Shown here: one piece after another, positions 8,895-17,859 of the stretch
How the letters are laid out: every line of letters starts with the position of its first letter
How positions within the stretch are numbered: position 1 is the first letter of the stretch
Assembly: GCA_001443005.1 (NCBI GenBank)
Contig: LEKQ01000001.1
Location: 78,792-142,791 of the forward strand
Direction of reading: 5' to 3'
From: a bacterium GBS-1
GTDB lineage: Bacteria > Synergistota > GBS-1
DNA: 64,000 nt
Notes under the pieces: model-generated
The model's input: only the letters and a program-made list of their open reading frames with translations
The model's database searches: none
Told to the model about the DNA's origin: nothing
Program-made: the position numbers and the translations under genes

Positions 8895-9861
8895 AAAGAC
8901 CTTCACCTTTACTGCCGATGCCGTAGCATTTAAGACTATAGATATATATCCCCGAGTTCAAAACAAGATCCTTAAGAAGCTCTATGTAGACGTGGGAGAA
9001 CGGGTAAAGGAAGGACAGATTCTTGCTTTTCTGGATGACGAATATGCAAGGATAAGTTATCAAGCAGCCCTAGCTGGGGTTATGCAAGCCGAAGCCTCCC
9101 TGGAGCAAGCGCGTGTCATAGCAGAGAATGCAAAGGAGAACTATCATAGAATAAAGGAGCTTTACGAGAAAAAGGTAGTCTCTAAACAGGCCTTTGATAA
9201 CACCAAGGCTCAATATGAGCAAGCGATGGCGGGTTTAAAGCTAGCTGAAGAAAAGCTAAAATCTGCTAAAGTCTCTCTATCAGAGGCAGAGTTATTGCTA
9301 TCTTATCACAAGATATCTTCACCTATAAATGGAGTTGTCGTGAGGAAGTTTGTAGATGAAGGAACGATGCTTTTAGGAGGAAGTCCAATCTTACGCCTCA
9401 TGCAGGACAACCCGATTAAGATTCAAGGGGCTTTACCTCAGGAAGCCCTGGCTTACATAAGGATCGGAGATGAGATAGAAGCATACTCTGATGTTTACCC
9501 TGATAAGGTCTTCAAGGGGAGGATAAAGATAATCTCTCCTATTATAGATCCTTCCACGAGGACCTTCTCAATTGAGGCCTGGATAGATAACCCAGAGAAT
9601 ATTTTAAAAGTAGGTATGTTCTTAAGAGTAAAGCTTTCCGCAGGTAGTAGAAGAGCTCTTGCTATTCCTCTGGAGTGTGTAACCTCCTTAAATCAGGTCT
9701 TCGTTTACTCTGACGGTGTGGTTTTTGAAAAGAAGCTCACTCTTGGGGAGTCTCAAGATAATTATGTAGAGGTGCTCAGCGGGCTAAAGGAAGGTGATAA
9801 GGTGGTACTTCAACCCACCACCTGGCTCAAAAATGGCATGAAAGTAAGGGTGGTGGAATAA
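8773..9861 (+). CDS. RND efflux membrane-fusion (periplasmic adaptor) protein
   Basis: A 362-residue adaptor of the AcrA/MexA class. It has an N-terminal signal sequence (K-A-L-L-R-R then a hydrophobic stretch ending S-F-A-Q), a split lipoyl-like domain (V-D-V-G-E-R-V-K-E-G-Q-I-L-A and I-S-S-P-I-N-G-V-V), a long coiled-coil hairpin rich in A, E and K (residues about 95-175), and a beta-barrel plus membrane-proximal domain. It links the inner-membrane pump to TolC. There is no lipobox cysteine at the signal cleavage site. TTG start chosen for the GGGAGGG just upstream and because it yields a complete signal peptide; this puts 122 nt inside the tolC frame. Confidence 0.92.
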   Translation: MKALLRRIILSSLFLLIGWSSFAQEQLPSVKVVEVKIWEFKKTFTFTADAVAFKTIDIYPRVQNKILKKLYVDVGERVKEGQILAFLDDEYARISYQAALAGVMQAEASLEQARVIAENAKENYHRIKELYEKKVVSKQAFDNTKAQYEQAMAGLKLAEEKLKSAKVSLSEAELLLSYHKISSPINGVVVRKFVDEGTMLLGGSPILRLMQDNPIKIQGALPQEALAYIRIGDEIEAYSDVYPDKVFKGRIKIISPIIDPSTRTFSIEAWIDNPENILKVGMFLRVKLSAGSRRALAIPLECVTSLNQVFVYSDGVVFEKKLTLGESQDNYVEVLSGLKEGDKVVLQPTTWLKNGMKVRVVE

Positions 9862-9862
9862 A

Positions 9863-12800
9863 ATGCTTAAGCTTGCCCGATTTTCAGTTAATAGACCTGT
9901 CACGGTCTTAATGATCTTCTTTGGAGTTTTAGTCTTGGGGGTATTTTCTCTTACCTATCTTAGGATCGATCTTCTCCCAGAGGTGGAACCTCCTGTGGTA
10001 AATGTCATAACTACATGGTCGGGAGCAAGTGCAGCAGATGTAGAATCTGAGATTACTAAGGTTATGGAAAATTACCTATCGACAATATCCGGATTAGATG
10101 AGCTTCAGTCCCGTTCCGTCGATGGTGTTTCTGTCGTTTCCTGTATATTCAAGTGGGGGAGGGATCTTGTGGATGCTACAAACGATATACGAGACCAAGT
10201 AGACAGGGTTAAGAGACTTTTGCCTGAGGACGCGGATGACCCTCGGATTTTAAAATTTTCCACCTCTATGTCTCCAATTATAGTGCTTGTCTTTACAGCT
10301 AAAGAAAGCTACCCTCAGCTTTATCGAATAGTTGATAAATATGTTAAAGATGTCGTAGAAAGGGTCCCTGGCGTTGGAACCACATCGGTCTTCGGAGGAT
10401 TAGAGCGCCAGATAAACGTGACTTTAGATGTAACTAGGCTTGAAGCCTATAATATACCTCTCTCTCAGGTTAAAAACGCCCTAAAGGTAGGAAATGTCAC
10501 TACACCTGCAGGTACGATAGAAGTAGGAACAAGAGAGTTCAACTTAAGAGTGCCTGGAAAGTATAACAGCATTGACGAGATAGCTAATACCATCGTAGGC
10601 GTTTATAACGGTAGACCGGTTTACCTAAAGGATATAGCCAAGATCGAAGACGGATTTGCTGATGAAAACGTAAAGTCTTTTGGAAACGGTAAGAGGGCAG
10701 TTATATTAGTGGTTAGAAAGCAAACCGATGCAAATACGGTAGATGTAGCGAATGGGGTTAGAAATAAGCTTCCTTACATTAAAGGTCTTCTTCCCAAAGA
10801 TGCAGATGTTTACATAGCTATGGATTCATCTGAGTTTATAGTGCTTTCCATAAAGAACCTAACTAGAACCCTCCTTCAAGGTTTAGGGCTAGTGATGTTT
10901 ATCACCATCATCTTTTTGAGAAGGGTAGGAGCAAGTTTAATAATAGGTCTATCTATCCCGTTTTCGCTTATAATAACTTTCATCCTTATGTTTGCTGGAA
11001 AGTATACAATAAACTTAATATCTTTGTCCTCCCTGGCTATAGCTTCTGGTATGGTCGTTGATAACTCTATAGTCATCCTAGAGAACGTGACAAGATATAT
11101 AGAGAAAGGGGTCAGACCCTCAGTCGCAGCTACAGTAGGAACTGCGGAGGTAGGTTCATCCGTCTTAGCTTCCACGCTAACCACCCTCGCAGTATTCATC
11201 CCACTTATGTTTATAACTGGGTTTTCGGGAGTCATGTTTAAGCAGCTTGCCTTCGTTATGTCTGCTGCTGTTACTGCTTCTCTCTTTATAGCTCTAACTC
11301 TTATCCCATCTATGGCAGCAAGAAGGCTAAAATCCCAGATTAATAGAGGCTTGTTTTACAAGCTGGGAGAGGTCGCTTTGGTCAGGCTTGAAAGTTTTTA
11401 TAAATGGGTTTTAAGCTTAGCCCTAAAGACGCGCTGGCTCATTATAGGATTAGCTATTATGGGAATGGTATTTACCGGCCTTCTCTTTAAACATATAGGA
11501 TTGGAGCTTGTTTCATCTGCAGACATGGGAGAAATCCGTATAAACCTTTACCTTCCCGAGGGAACACGCCTCGAAGTTGCTGAAGATTACATGATGAAAA
11601 TCGTAAAGTTCGTAGAAGAAAAGGTTCCGGAAAAGGTGAGCTACTATAGCCGCTGCGGTTCTGGCGGCGGAGGAGCAGTGGCCTTTGGGTCAAGGGTAGG
11701 GTCAAATACCATAGAAATTGGGATAAAGTTGGTTCCAAAAGGGCAGAGAACGAAAAGCGATAAAGAAATAGCAAGACTTCTAAGAAGATACATTATGAGC
11801 TTACCTGGTATAGAGAGCTATAGCGTTAAAACGTCTTCTTTCCTAACATCCATGCTCTCGGGTAGAGGCTCGAGTTCTCTTCAAATTGATGTTGCTGGGG
11901 ATAACCTTGAGGTTTTAAGAAGCGTTGCTTACCGAGTTAAAGAGGTCGTCGAAAAGGTTAAAGGAGCAGTTGATGTCTCAATAGCCCAAGGCGAACCCAG
12001 ACCCGAACTATGGATTGAAGTCGATAGGGAAAAAGCATCCCTGCTAGGCATAAACATGAGCCTACTTGGAGATACTATAAGGACCTACTTTGAAGGAACC
12101 TCTCCCACAAGCTATAGCGAGGGTGGAGAAGAGTACGATATAGTTCTCCGCCTCAGAGAGGATCAGAGGAACAATCTGGAGCTTCTCTCCCAACTGCCTA
12201 TCCCAACCGCAAATGGAAACTTAGTCAAGCTTGGAAGCATCGCTAAAATAGAAAGAAGGCTTGGCCCCATTGAAATAGCGAGAAAAGAAAGAATGAGAGT
12301 ATTTACAGTTGAAGCAAGCGTATTAGATAGGCCACTAAGCGAGGTTGAAAAAGAAATAAGAGATAGGTTATCTTCCATCGAGCTTCCAAGTGGTGTAACC
12401 ATATTCTTCAGAGGGGAAGCAAAACAAATGAGAGAAACATTTTCAGACTTGCTAAAGGTACTAGTCCTTGGTATTATACTTGTATACATGGTTATGGCAT
12501 CTCAGTTTGAGGCCTTCCTTGATCCTTTTGTTATAATGTTCTCGGTTCCCTTTGCTTTCACCGGCGTAGCATTAGGGCTTTATACGTTTAAGCAACCTTT
12601 AAGCACACATGCTTTCTTAGGAATTATAATGCTTGTAGGTATAGTGGTTAATAACGCTATAGTTCTCGTAGATTACATAAACTTAATGAGAGCAAGGGGC
12701 TACAAGCTGTTTGATGCAGTACTGGAAAGTGGAGTTAGGAGACTTAGACCTGTTCTTATGACCACTTTAACTACTGTAGGTGGGATGATACCGATGTTGA

Positions 12801-13021
12801 TCTCCAGAGGAGAAGGGGCAGAAATATGGAAACCATTGGCTGCAGTCATAACAGCAGGTTTAACGTTCTCCACACTTGTCACATTGATTCTCGTTCCTGT
12901 CGTTTATACTGTTATTGAGCAATATATTAGAAGAAAGAAGAGGTTTGTAGAAAGTGGAGAAACGGAGTTTGTGGAAAGAATTACTGGGGAAGCTCAGGAG
13001 ATTTTACCTCGCTCACTTTAG
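9863..13021 (+). CDS. HAE1-type RND multidrug efflux transporter
   Basis: A 1052-residue pump of full family length with the duplicated six-plus-six transmembrane RND fold and two large periplasmic loops. The N-terminus reads F-S-V-N-R-P-V-T-V-L-M-I. The proton-relay region in TM4 is A-S-G-M-V-V-D-N-S-I-V-I-L-E-N, with a single aspartate rather than the D-D pair of AcrB. G-I-V-V-N-N-A-I-V-L-V-D-Y-I-N marks the equivalent TM10. It exports hydrophobic compounds through the TolC duct using an ion gradient. ATG one base after the adaptor stop indicates tight coupling. The substrate cannot be read. Confidence 0.94.
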   Translation: MLKLARFSVNRPVTVLMIFFGVLVLGVFSLTYLRIDLLPEVEPPVVNVITTWSGASAADVESEITKVMENYLSTISGLDELQSRSVDGVSVVSCIFKWGRDLVDATNDIRDQVDRVKRLLPEDADDPRILKFSTSMSPIIVLVFTAKESYPQLYRIVDKYVKDVVERVPGVGTTSVFGGLERQINVTLDVTRLEAYNIPLSQVKNALKVGNVTTPAGTIEVGTREFNLRVPGKYNSIDEIANTIVGVYNGRPVYLKDIAKIEDGFADENVKSFGNGKRAVILVVRKQTDANTVDVANGVRNKLPYIKGLLPKDADVYIAMDSSEFIVLSIKNLTRTLLQGLGLVMFITIIFLRRVGASLIIGLSIPFSLIITFILMFAGKYTINLISLSSLAIASGMVVDNSIVILENVTRYIEKGVRPSVAATVGTAEVGSSVLASTLTTLAVFIPLMFITGFSGVMFKQLAFVMSAAVTASLFIALTLIPSMAARRLKSQINRGLFYKLGEVALVRLESFYKWVLSLALKTRWLIIGLAIMGMVFTGLLFKHIGLELVSSADMGEIRINLYLPEGTRLEVAEDYMMKIVKFVEEKVPEKVSYYSRCGSGGGGAVAFGSRVGSNTIEIGIKLVPKGQRTKSDKEIARLLRRYIMSLPGIESYSVKTSSFLTSMLSGRGSSSLQIDVAGDNLEVLRSVAYRVKEVVEKVKGAVDVSIAQGEPRPELWIEVDREKASLLGINMSLLGDTIRTYFEGTSPTSYSEGGEEYDIVLRLREDQRNNLELLSQLPIPTANGNLVKLGSIAKIERRLGPIEIARKERMRVFTVEASVLDRPLSEVEKEIRDRLSSIELPSGVTIFFRGEAKQMRETFSDLLKVLVLGIILVYMVMASQFEAFLDPFVIMFSVPFAFTGVALGLYTFKQPLSTHAFLGIIMLVGIVVNNAIVLVDYINLMRARGYKLFDAVLESGVRRLRPVLMTTLTTVGGMIPMLISRGEGAEIWKPLAAVITAGLTFSTLVTLILVPVVYTVIEQYIRRKKRFVESGETEFVERITGEAQEILPRSL

Positions 13022-13247
13022 GATATCTTATGTTAACGAGCAGCTTTCCAAAAGAAGGGGAAGTTGCCTTCAATGTGGGAAATGCTGCAAGTTCTTCATA
13101 AGGTGTCCTCATCTTACAAGGGACAATAAATGCAGAATTTACAACAAAAAGCGTCCTAAACAATGCATTTACTTTCCTATAGATGAAAGAGATTTGGCTG
13201 ATGTAAAGTTTGAGTGTGGTTATTACTTTACAGAAGAAAAAGACTAG
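12954..13247 (+). CDS. YkgJ-family cysteine-cluster protein (probable Zn/Fe-binding)
   Basis: A small 97-residue protein with the YkgJ pattern: C-L-Q-C-G-K-C-C-K (residues about 38-46), R-C-P-H-L, C-R-I-Y and R-P-K-Q-C-I-Y-F-P. Members bind a metal or cluster; the family includes flagellin N-methylase-like proteins but most are uncharacterised. The proposed GTG start lies 68 nt inside the RND gene, with an AAGAAGAGG sequence about 10 nt upstream; a later start is possible because the conserved part begins near residue 33. Its stop shares the palindrome CTAG with the stop of the convergent ccdA gene. Confidence 0.78.
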   Translation: MEKRSLWKELLGKLRRFYLAHFRISYVNEQLSKRRGSCLQCGKCCKFFIRCPHLTRDNKCRIYNKKRPKQCIYFPIDERDLADVKFECGYYFTEEKD

Positions 13248-13903
13248 GTAATGAACATATGTATACCTATAGCTAAGAAAGCTACACCTGAAAGAATCCT
13301 GATCAAACCTAAATAGGGAGTTAATCTAGTAAAGAAACTGAAAGCGCTCTTCAGAGTTAAACCTGTTATGAATAGGGGAATACCAAAACCCAAAGCATAG
13401 CTTAGAAGCAAAATTCCTCCTTTCAATCCACTTCCAGTCAATGCAGCGTAAACTAAGATCGTTGCAAGCATAGGACCAACGCAGGGAGACCAGCCAAGTC
13501 CGAAGGAAAAACCTATCATGAAAGAACCAATAAGGGGTATGTTTTTCTTTCTAATAGTAGGATGGCCCTTGAAGCCCAAGCTAAGCAAGTATTTATCCAT
13601 GATGAACTGTACTCCTAAAATTATCGCAAGGGCTCCTCCTACATATCTGATAATGTGCCTATGCTTTATGATTAAACCTCCCAGACTCCCTGCACTGTAT
13701 CCTAAAAGCACAAATATCGAAGATATACCTAAAACGAAAGCCAAGATCTCTAAGATGGAGTAAAGGGGCTTTTGATCCCTCGCCCCGCTCGTGGTCAAGC
13801 CTGCCACAAAAGCTAAAAAAACAGGTATAATAGGAAATATGCAGGGGGTGAAAAAGGTAACCACTCCTGCAAAAAAAGCGGTTGAGATATCTATGTTTTT
13901 CAT
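13244..13903 (-). CDS. ccdA: CcdA-family thiol-disulfide transmembrane protein
   Basis: A 219-residue polytopic protein with six predicted transmembrane segments. The two redox cysteines sit in T-P-C-I-F-P-I-I-P (TM1, about residues 20-28) and W-S-P-C-V-G-P (TM4), the CcdA/DsbD-beta signature. It carries reducing equivalents from cytoplasmic thioredoxin to extracytoplasmic partners. It is divergently transcribed from the TlpA-like thioredoxin 56 bp away, its likely partner. ATG start with GGGAGGAG upstream. No other cytochrome c maturation genes are in the window, so a role in general disulfide reduction is as likely as cytochrome maturation. Confidence 0.92.
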   Translation of the reverse strand: MKNIDISTAFFAGVVTFFTPCIFPIIPVFLAFVAGLTTSGARDQKPLYSILEILAFVLGISSIFVLLGYSAGSLGGLIIKHRHIIRYVGGALAIILGVQFIMDKYLLSLGFKGHPTIRKKNIPLIGSFMIGFSFGLGWSPCVGPMLATILVYAALTGSGLKGGILLLSYALGFGIPLFITGLTLKSAFSFFTRLTPYLGLIRILSGVAFLAIGIHMFIT

Positions 13904-13959
13904 AGCTCAAGTTCTCCTCCCTTCTAGATTTAGATAGATTAGAGTGGGGGTGAAAAAAC

Positions 13960-14439
13960 ATGAAGGGAAAGATCTTAGCATCATTACTTTTAATAATCCT
14001 GCTGCTCCCGTCCGAGAGTAAATCTCTCCAAGATTTCAGTCTACCATCGCTAATGGACCCAGCAAAACGCTTCTCTCTCTCAGAGTTCAAGGGGAAGCTA
14101 ATCCTTCTTAACTTTTGGACCATAGGGTGCCCTTATTGTAGAGAAGAACTGACTATCTTAGACAAAGTTCAATCGCTTTACCCTGAAGATGTGAAAGTCA
14201 TAGCCGTGCTTTACGCTACTCCAAAGGAAATTAAAATCGTGAAAGCATGGATACAGCAAGCTAACATAAGGAATATACTAGTTTTGTTGGATTCTGAGGG
14301 AAGCATTTTCAATTCCTATGGTGTCATCGCCGTTCCTTACACGGTTGTTATAAGCCGTAACGGAGAGAAGCTAACGGAGTTCCGTGGAGCTCTGCCTGAA
14401 GAGATCATAATCTCGATAGTCGAAAAGTCTTTAAAGTAG
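13960..14439 (+). CDS. TlpA/ResA-like exported thioredoxin-fold protein
   Basis: A 159-residue protein with an N-terminal signal or anchor (K-G-K-I-L-A-S-L-L-L-I-I-L-L-L-P) and a TlpA-like thioredoxin fold. The active site is W-T-I-G-C-P-Y-C (C-P-Y-C), with the cis-proline loop A-V-P-Y-T near residue 130. F-S-L-P-S-L-x-D and L-S-E-F-K-G-K are typical of the AhpC/TSA-redoxin family entry region. It probably reduces extracytoplasmic disulfides using electrons supplied by the adjacent CcdA. There is no lipobox. GGGGGTG precedes the ATG. Its 3' end overlaps the convergent HAD gene by 35 nt. Confidence 0.9.
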   Translation: MKGKILASLLLIILLLPSESKSLQDFSLPSLMDPAKRFSLSEFKGKLILLNFWTIGCPYCREELTILDKVQSLYPEDVKVIAVLYATPKEIKIVKAWIQQANIRNILVLLDSEGSIFNSYGVIAVPYTVVISRNGEKLTEFRGALPEEIIISIVEKSLK

Positions 14440-15229
14440 ACGTATCTCTTACGCTGACAAACTCTACAAAGGGATAGTAAAACTTTCTTCTATAGTTTAA
14501 TACCGTAAGTCTATCATCTTCAGAATCGCCAATAAATACAGCATGTTTTACCTTCATCTCGTTAACTAACTTGAAAAGCCCCCTTGGATCAGGCTTTAAA
14601 AAATCTCCAGCGTTTATAACATAACCTTCGGGTAGATTAAGCTTAAGAATCCTAAGAGCCAGTGAAGTTTCCCTTGGGTTTCTTCCAGTATATATACCTA
14701 TTTTGAAGATTTTTTGGACTTCAGATAGATCAAAGAGTGGCCTTTCCCTCTTCCACAATCCATCTCCCTTCCAAAAGGTAGGCTTAAAACCATAAAGAAA
14801 CTCACATTCCCGTCCACCGTACATCTCCATACATATTTTTCTAATGAAACTCTTATCCTCTTGAGGAAGAGAAAGATTAAGCTTTTCCTCCAAGCCACTT
14901 AAACCAATAGGGGAAAGAGAATCTATAACCTCCAATGGTTTTCCACCCCTAACGTTCACCCACTTTTGGAGCAAGATAATAGCCATCGTAAGCTCCCAAT
15001 CATCGTTGAAACCAGGGCAGGCCTTTAACCTCTCTATCAAAGCCATGTCTACCTTAAAGGGAGGTAAGCTCTTTTCGATTAGCTCCCACCAAACCTCAGA
15101 AGCTCTTATGGTAGTGGCATAAAAGGAGTTCCTAACGTCGAGTAAAGTTCCATCTATATCAAATATCAGAGCTTCCGGAAGATGTCTCCTCTTTGGTTTC
15201 TTCACCGGATTTTTTCTTAAGCCTATCAA
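14405..15229 (-). CDS. HAD-superfamily hydrolase; candidate histidinol-phosphate phosphatase
   Basis: A 274-residue HAD phosphatase. Motif I is F-D-I-D-G-T-L (nucleophile Asp24, acid/base Asp26), motif II I-Y-T-G-R-N, motif III lysine in F-L-K-P-D-P, and motif IV I-G-D-S-E-D-D. An alpha-helical cap of about 150 residues lies between motifs I and II, as in subfamily IA. It is the last gene of the hisIE - TrpR-like - HAD run. The his locus lacks any recognised histidinol phosphatase, so this enzyme may supply that step (inference). The TTG start at 15229 lies 71 nt inside the preceding gene and has no clear ribosome-binding site; an in-frame GTG at 15205 is an alternative. Confidence 0.8.
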   Translation of the reverse strand: MIGLRKNPVKKPKRRHLPEALIFDIDGTLLDVRNSFYATTIRASEVWWELIEKSLPPFKVDMALIERLKACPGFNDDWELTMAIILLQKWVNVRGGKPLEVIDSLSPIGLSGLEEKLNLSLPQEDKSFIRKICMEMYGGRECEFLYGFKPTFWKGDGLWKRERPLFDLSEVQKIFKIGIYTGRNPRETSLALRILKLNLPEGYVINAGDFLKPDPRGLFKLVNEMKVKHAVFIGDSEDDRLTVLNYRRKFYYPFVEFVSVRDTSTLKTFRLSRL

Positions 15230-15560
15230 TTACTAATGAATACCCTCCTGCACCGTATTCAAGAGCTCTCTTAACCCTACTTATGGTTGCAGAACTTGCT
15301 CCCGTCTTCTCAGCTACCTTAGCGTAAGTATACCCTTCAGCAAGAAGCTTTGCAACCTCAAACCGCTGGGCGAGAGCCTTGATTTCAGCGATTGTAGCTA
15401 TATCCTCTAGGAAAGCGTAACACTCCTCCATAGTTTCTAAGCAAAGGATGGCTTCGCATAGTTGATCCGTCGAGGTGTTCCTCCATTTCTCCCAATTCCC
15501 CCTAAGAGTTTTCTTTCTGCGACCTTTTTCTCCTCCTTTCAAGTTCCTTCCAGACCTCAT
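15159..15560 (-). CDS. YerC/TrpR-like transcriptional regulator in the his locus
   Basis: A 133-residue protein. Its central part (residues about 35-105) is the YerC/YecD-TrpR-like fold: [20 protein letters not shown], then [12 protein letters not shown], then the helix-turn-helix [20 protein letters not shown]. Such proteins are predicted repressors of amino-acid genes, and a TrpR-family HisR type has been proposed for histidine regulation in other bacteria. Position between hisIE and the HAD gene supports a histidine role. ATG at 15560 lies 59 nt inside hisIE but has an excellent AGGAGGTGA about 6 nt upstream. Its N-terminal 30 residues are basic and probably disordered. Confidence 0.85.
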   Translation of the reverse strand: MRSGRNLKGGEKGRRKKTLRGNWEKWRNTSTDQLCEAILCLETMEECYAFLEDIATIAEIKALAQRFEVAKLLAEGYTYAKVAEKTGASSATISRVKRALEYGAGGYSLVIDRLKKKSGEETKEETSSGSSDI

Positions 15561-16134
15561 CCAGTTTCACCTCCTTGTAGGCTAAAGTTACAAGTAAATG
15601 ATACAATAAATCTGCAGTTTCTGCAATAAGCTCTTTATTGTTTTTATTCTTAAATGCTAAAATTACCTCAACAGATTCCTCTCCAATCTTACGAATAACT
15701 TCGTCCTCTCCACTTTTTACCAAAGAGGCAGTGTAAGATCCATTAGGCAATCTTTTAATTCTATCCTCTATTACTCCATAAAGTTCATCAAGAATCTTCG
15801 AAGATGCAGGCATCTCTTCCTTCATAGAGTACATGACTCTGTAAAAACAAGAGTAATTCCCTGTGTGGCAAGCCGCTCCCTTTTGTTCCACCTCTATCAA
15901 AAGAGCATCCTCATCACAGTCATACCTTATATTGATGACCCTTTGAGTGTTTCCAGATGTTTCTCCTTTCTTCCATATCTTGCCCCTTGATCTACTCCAA
16001 TAGTGAACGTAACCAGTCTCCAAGGTTTTTTTAAGAGCCTCCTCATTCATGTAGGCTAACATTAAAACTTCTTTTGTCTTATAATCTTGAGTGACAACTG
16101 GTATTAATCCCTTTTCGTCAAATCTAAGATTCAT
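15502..16134 (-). CDS. hisIE: Bifunctional phosphoribosyl-AMP cyclohydrolase / phosphoribosyl-ATP pyrophosphatase
   Basis: A 210-residue fusion catalysing steps 2 and 3 of histidine synthesis. The N-terminal HisI domain (residues 1-110) shows [16 protein letters not shown], the Mg/Zn-binding D-C-D-E-D-A and the cysteines of G-A-A-C-H-T-G and Y-S-C-F. The C-terminal HisE domain (about 115-200) shows [15 protein letters not shown] and [12 protein letters not shown] start preceded by GGAGGG at 8 nt. It is separated from hisF by a ROK kinase on the opposite strand and has its own promoter. Confidence 0.96.
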   Translation of the reverse strand: MNLRFDEKGLIPVVTQDYKTKEVLMLAYMNEEALKKTLETGYVHYWSRSRGKIWKKGETSGNTQRVINIRYDCDEDALLIEVEQKGAACHTGNYSCFYRVMYSMKEEMPASSKILDELYGVIEDRIKRLPNGSYTASLVKSGEDEVIRKIGEESVEVILAFKNKNNKELIAETADLLYHLLVTLAYKEVKLDEVWKELERRRKRSQKENS

Positions 16135-16159
16135 TAACGTTTCCCTCCTTTCTTATTAC

Positions 16160-16187
16160 ATTTTATCACTCATGTAGACTAAATCAA
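16160..16187 (-). promoter_or_regulatory. Promoter of hisIE - yerC-like - HAD
   Basis: On the minus strand, -35 TTGATT (16182-16187) and -10 TAAAAT (16160-16165) are spaced 16 bp, with TGA immediately upstream of the -10. It gives these three genes their own transcription start. It overlaps the upstream region of the divergent ROK kinase. Confidence 0.55.
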
Positions 16188-16205
16188 GTAAAGGAGGGTA
16201 GATAA

Positions 16206-17111
16206 ATGAGAGTATCTTTGGGGATAGACATAGGGGGAACCTTTATAAAGGGCGGTGTTGTACTTGATGATGGAAAACTATTAGAATTCACTAAGATTAA
16301 AACTCCGGAAACCAGAGGAGTAGAGGAAACTATAGAAGCGGTATTAGAGCTTATCAAGCTTTTATCGAAGGGAAGGAAAATAAACTCGGTCGGTATAGCC
16401 TCCGCTGGCTGCGTTTCTAAGGATGGAGTTATAATTTTTTCCCCTAACTTTCCTTCTTGGAGAAGTATCCCTTTAAAAGCCATCCTCGAACAGGAACTTG
16501 GGATAAAGGTTATTGTAGACAATGATGCAAACGCTCATGCTTTCGGTGAACACGAAGTAGGCCATGCTAAAGGAGTAGATGATTTCATTCTCTTAACTTT
16601 AGGCACTGGCGTAGGGGGAGCAGTGTTCTCGGAAGGTAGACTGATCAGGGGATCCATGGGAATAGGAGGAGAGTTGGGGCACATACTTGTGGGGGAGGAA
16701 GGGCCAACCTGTGGATGCGGAAATATAGGATGCTTGGAGACTTATGCTTCCATAAGTGGCTTATCTAAGCTAATGAAGATGGAAGGGCTAAATGAGGCAA
16801 CCGAAAGAGTATCCGAACTAGCAAAGCTCTATAAGAAGGGAGAGAAAAGAGCACTTACCATAATAGAACAGTTTAAAAAATATCTGAGGAGAGCACTCAT
16901 CAGCTATGTCCATATCTTTAATCCAAAGCTCATAATTTTAGGAGGAGGATTATCCAAAGATTTTAGGGAAATCTTAGAAGGACTTGAGGAAGAGGTCAAT
17001 GAAAGAGTAATGCCCAGCTTTAGAGGAAGCTTTAGGATCGCTTTTTCCTTCTTATATGAGGAAGCAGGAGTTTTAGGGATCGCTCTCATTGCACTTAAAG
17101 ACGAACGTTAA
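16206..17111 (+). CDS. ROK-family sugar kinase (probable glucokinase)
   Basis: A 301-residue cytoplasmic kinase. The phosphate-1 motif is [14 protein letters not shown] at the N-terminus, the catalytic aspartate lies in [15 protein letters not shown] is the phosphate-2 loop, and the ROK zinc site reads [10 protein letters not shown]. The G-E-L-G-H histidine is also present. Family members phosphorylate glucose, N-acetylmannosamine or related sugars; glucokinase is the default reading. It is inserted on the opposite strand between hisF and hisIE, and its 3' end overlaps hisF by 17 nt. AAAGGAGGG precedes the ATG. A functional link to histidine is not apparent. Confidence 0.92.
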   Translation: MRVSLGIDIGGTFIKGGVVLDDGKLLEFTKIKTPETRGVEETIEAVLELIKLLSKGRKINSVGIASAGCVSKDGVIIFSPNFPSWRSIPLKAILEQELGIKVIVDNDANAHAFGEHEVGHAKGVDDFILLTLGTGVGGAVFSEGRLIRGSMGIGGELGHILVGEEGPTCGCGNIGCLETYASISGLSKLMKMEGLNEATERVSELAKLYKKGEKRALTIIEQFKKYLRRALISYVHIFNPKLIILGGGLSKDFREILEGLEEEVNERVMPSFRGSFRIAFSFLYEEAGVLGIALIALKDER

Positions 17112-17859
17112 CCCCATTCTCCTTAAGATAGAACTTCAAATCCCTTATCCTTATCTTTCCGTAGTGGAAAAGAGTTGCAGCTAAGGCCGCATCAGCCCTA
17201 GCTATAGAAAAGACCTTAAGAAAATCTTCCTTTTTACCAGCACCACCAGAAGCTATAACTGGAATGCTTACGCTTTCCGTAATAGCGCGTGTAAGCTCTA
17301 TGTCATATCCATCCTCTGTTCCATCCCTATCCATGCTGGTTAAGAGTATCTCGCCAGCTCCCAAGGCTTCCACTGTTTTTGCCCACCTCACAGCATCCAT
17401 ACCTGTAGGCTGTGTTCCACTTTTTATGAATACTTCCCAAGAACTTTCCGTTTTATTCGTCTTTTTAGCATCTATCGCAACTACTATACACTGTCTCCCA
17501 AATAGCGTCGCCGCTTCCCTTATGATATCAGGATTCATAACAGCAGCGGTATTTATAGAAACCTTGTCAGCACCAGCCAATAGAGCATTTCTCACGTCAT
17601 TTATACTTCTTATTCCTCCTCCAACAGCTAAGGGAATGAAAAGCTTCTCCGATACACGTTCTATGACCCTGAGCATGGTCTCCCTACCCTCAAGGGAAGC
17701 TGTAATATCAAGGAAAACAAGTTCATCAGCTCCTTCGTCATTGTATACTCTCGCAAGCTCAACAGGATCACCGGCATCTCTTAGATTAAGGAAGTTTATC
17801 CCCTTTACCACTCTTCCATCTTTAACATCCAAGCAAGGGATTATCCTTTTGGCTAACAT
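17095..17859 (-). CDS. hisF: Imidazole glycerol phosphate synthase, cyclase subunit
   Basis: A 254-residue TIM barrel that, with HisH, converts PRFAR and ammonia to imidazole glycerol phosphate and AICAR. The N-terminal catalytic aspartate is in [14 protein letters not shown], the second catalytic aspartate in T-S-M-D-R-D-G-T, and the phosphate-binding G-G-G-I-R and A-S-G-G-A-G loops are present. ATG start, overlapping the end of hisA by 7 nt in the order hisH-hisA-hisF. Its 3' end overlaps the convergent ROK gene, so no terminator separates them. Confidence 0.97.
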   Translation of the reverse strand: MLAKRIIPCLDVKDGRVVKGINFLNLRDAGDPVELARVYNDEGADELVFLDITASLEGRETMLRVIERVSEKLFIPLAVGGGIRSINDVRNALLAGADKVSINTAAVMNPDIIREAATLFGRQCIVVAIDAKKTNKTESSWEVFIKSGTQPTGMDAVRWAKTVEALGAGEILLTSMDRDGTEDGYDIELTRAITESVSIPVIASGGAGKKEDFLKVFSIARADAALAATLFHYGKIRIRDLKFYLKENGVNVRL

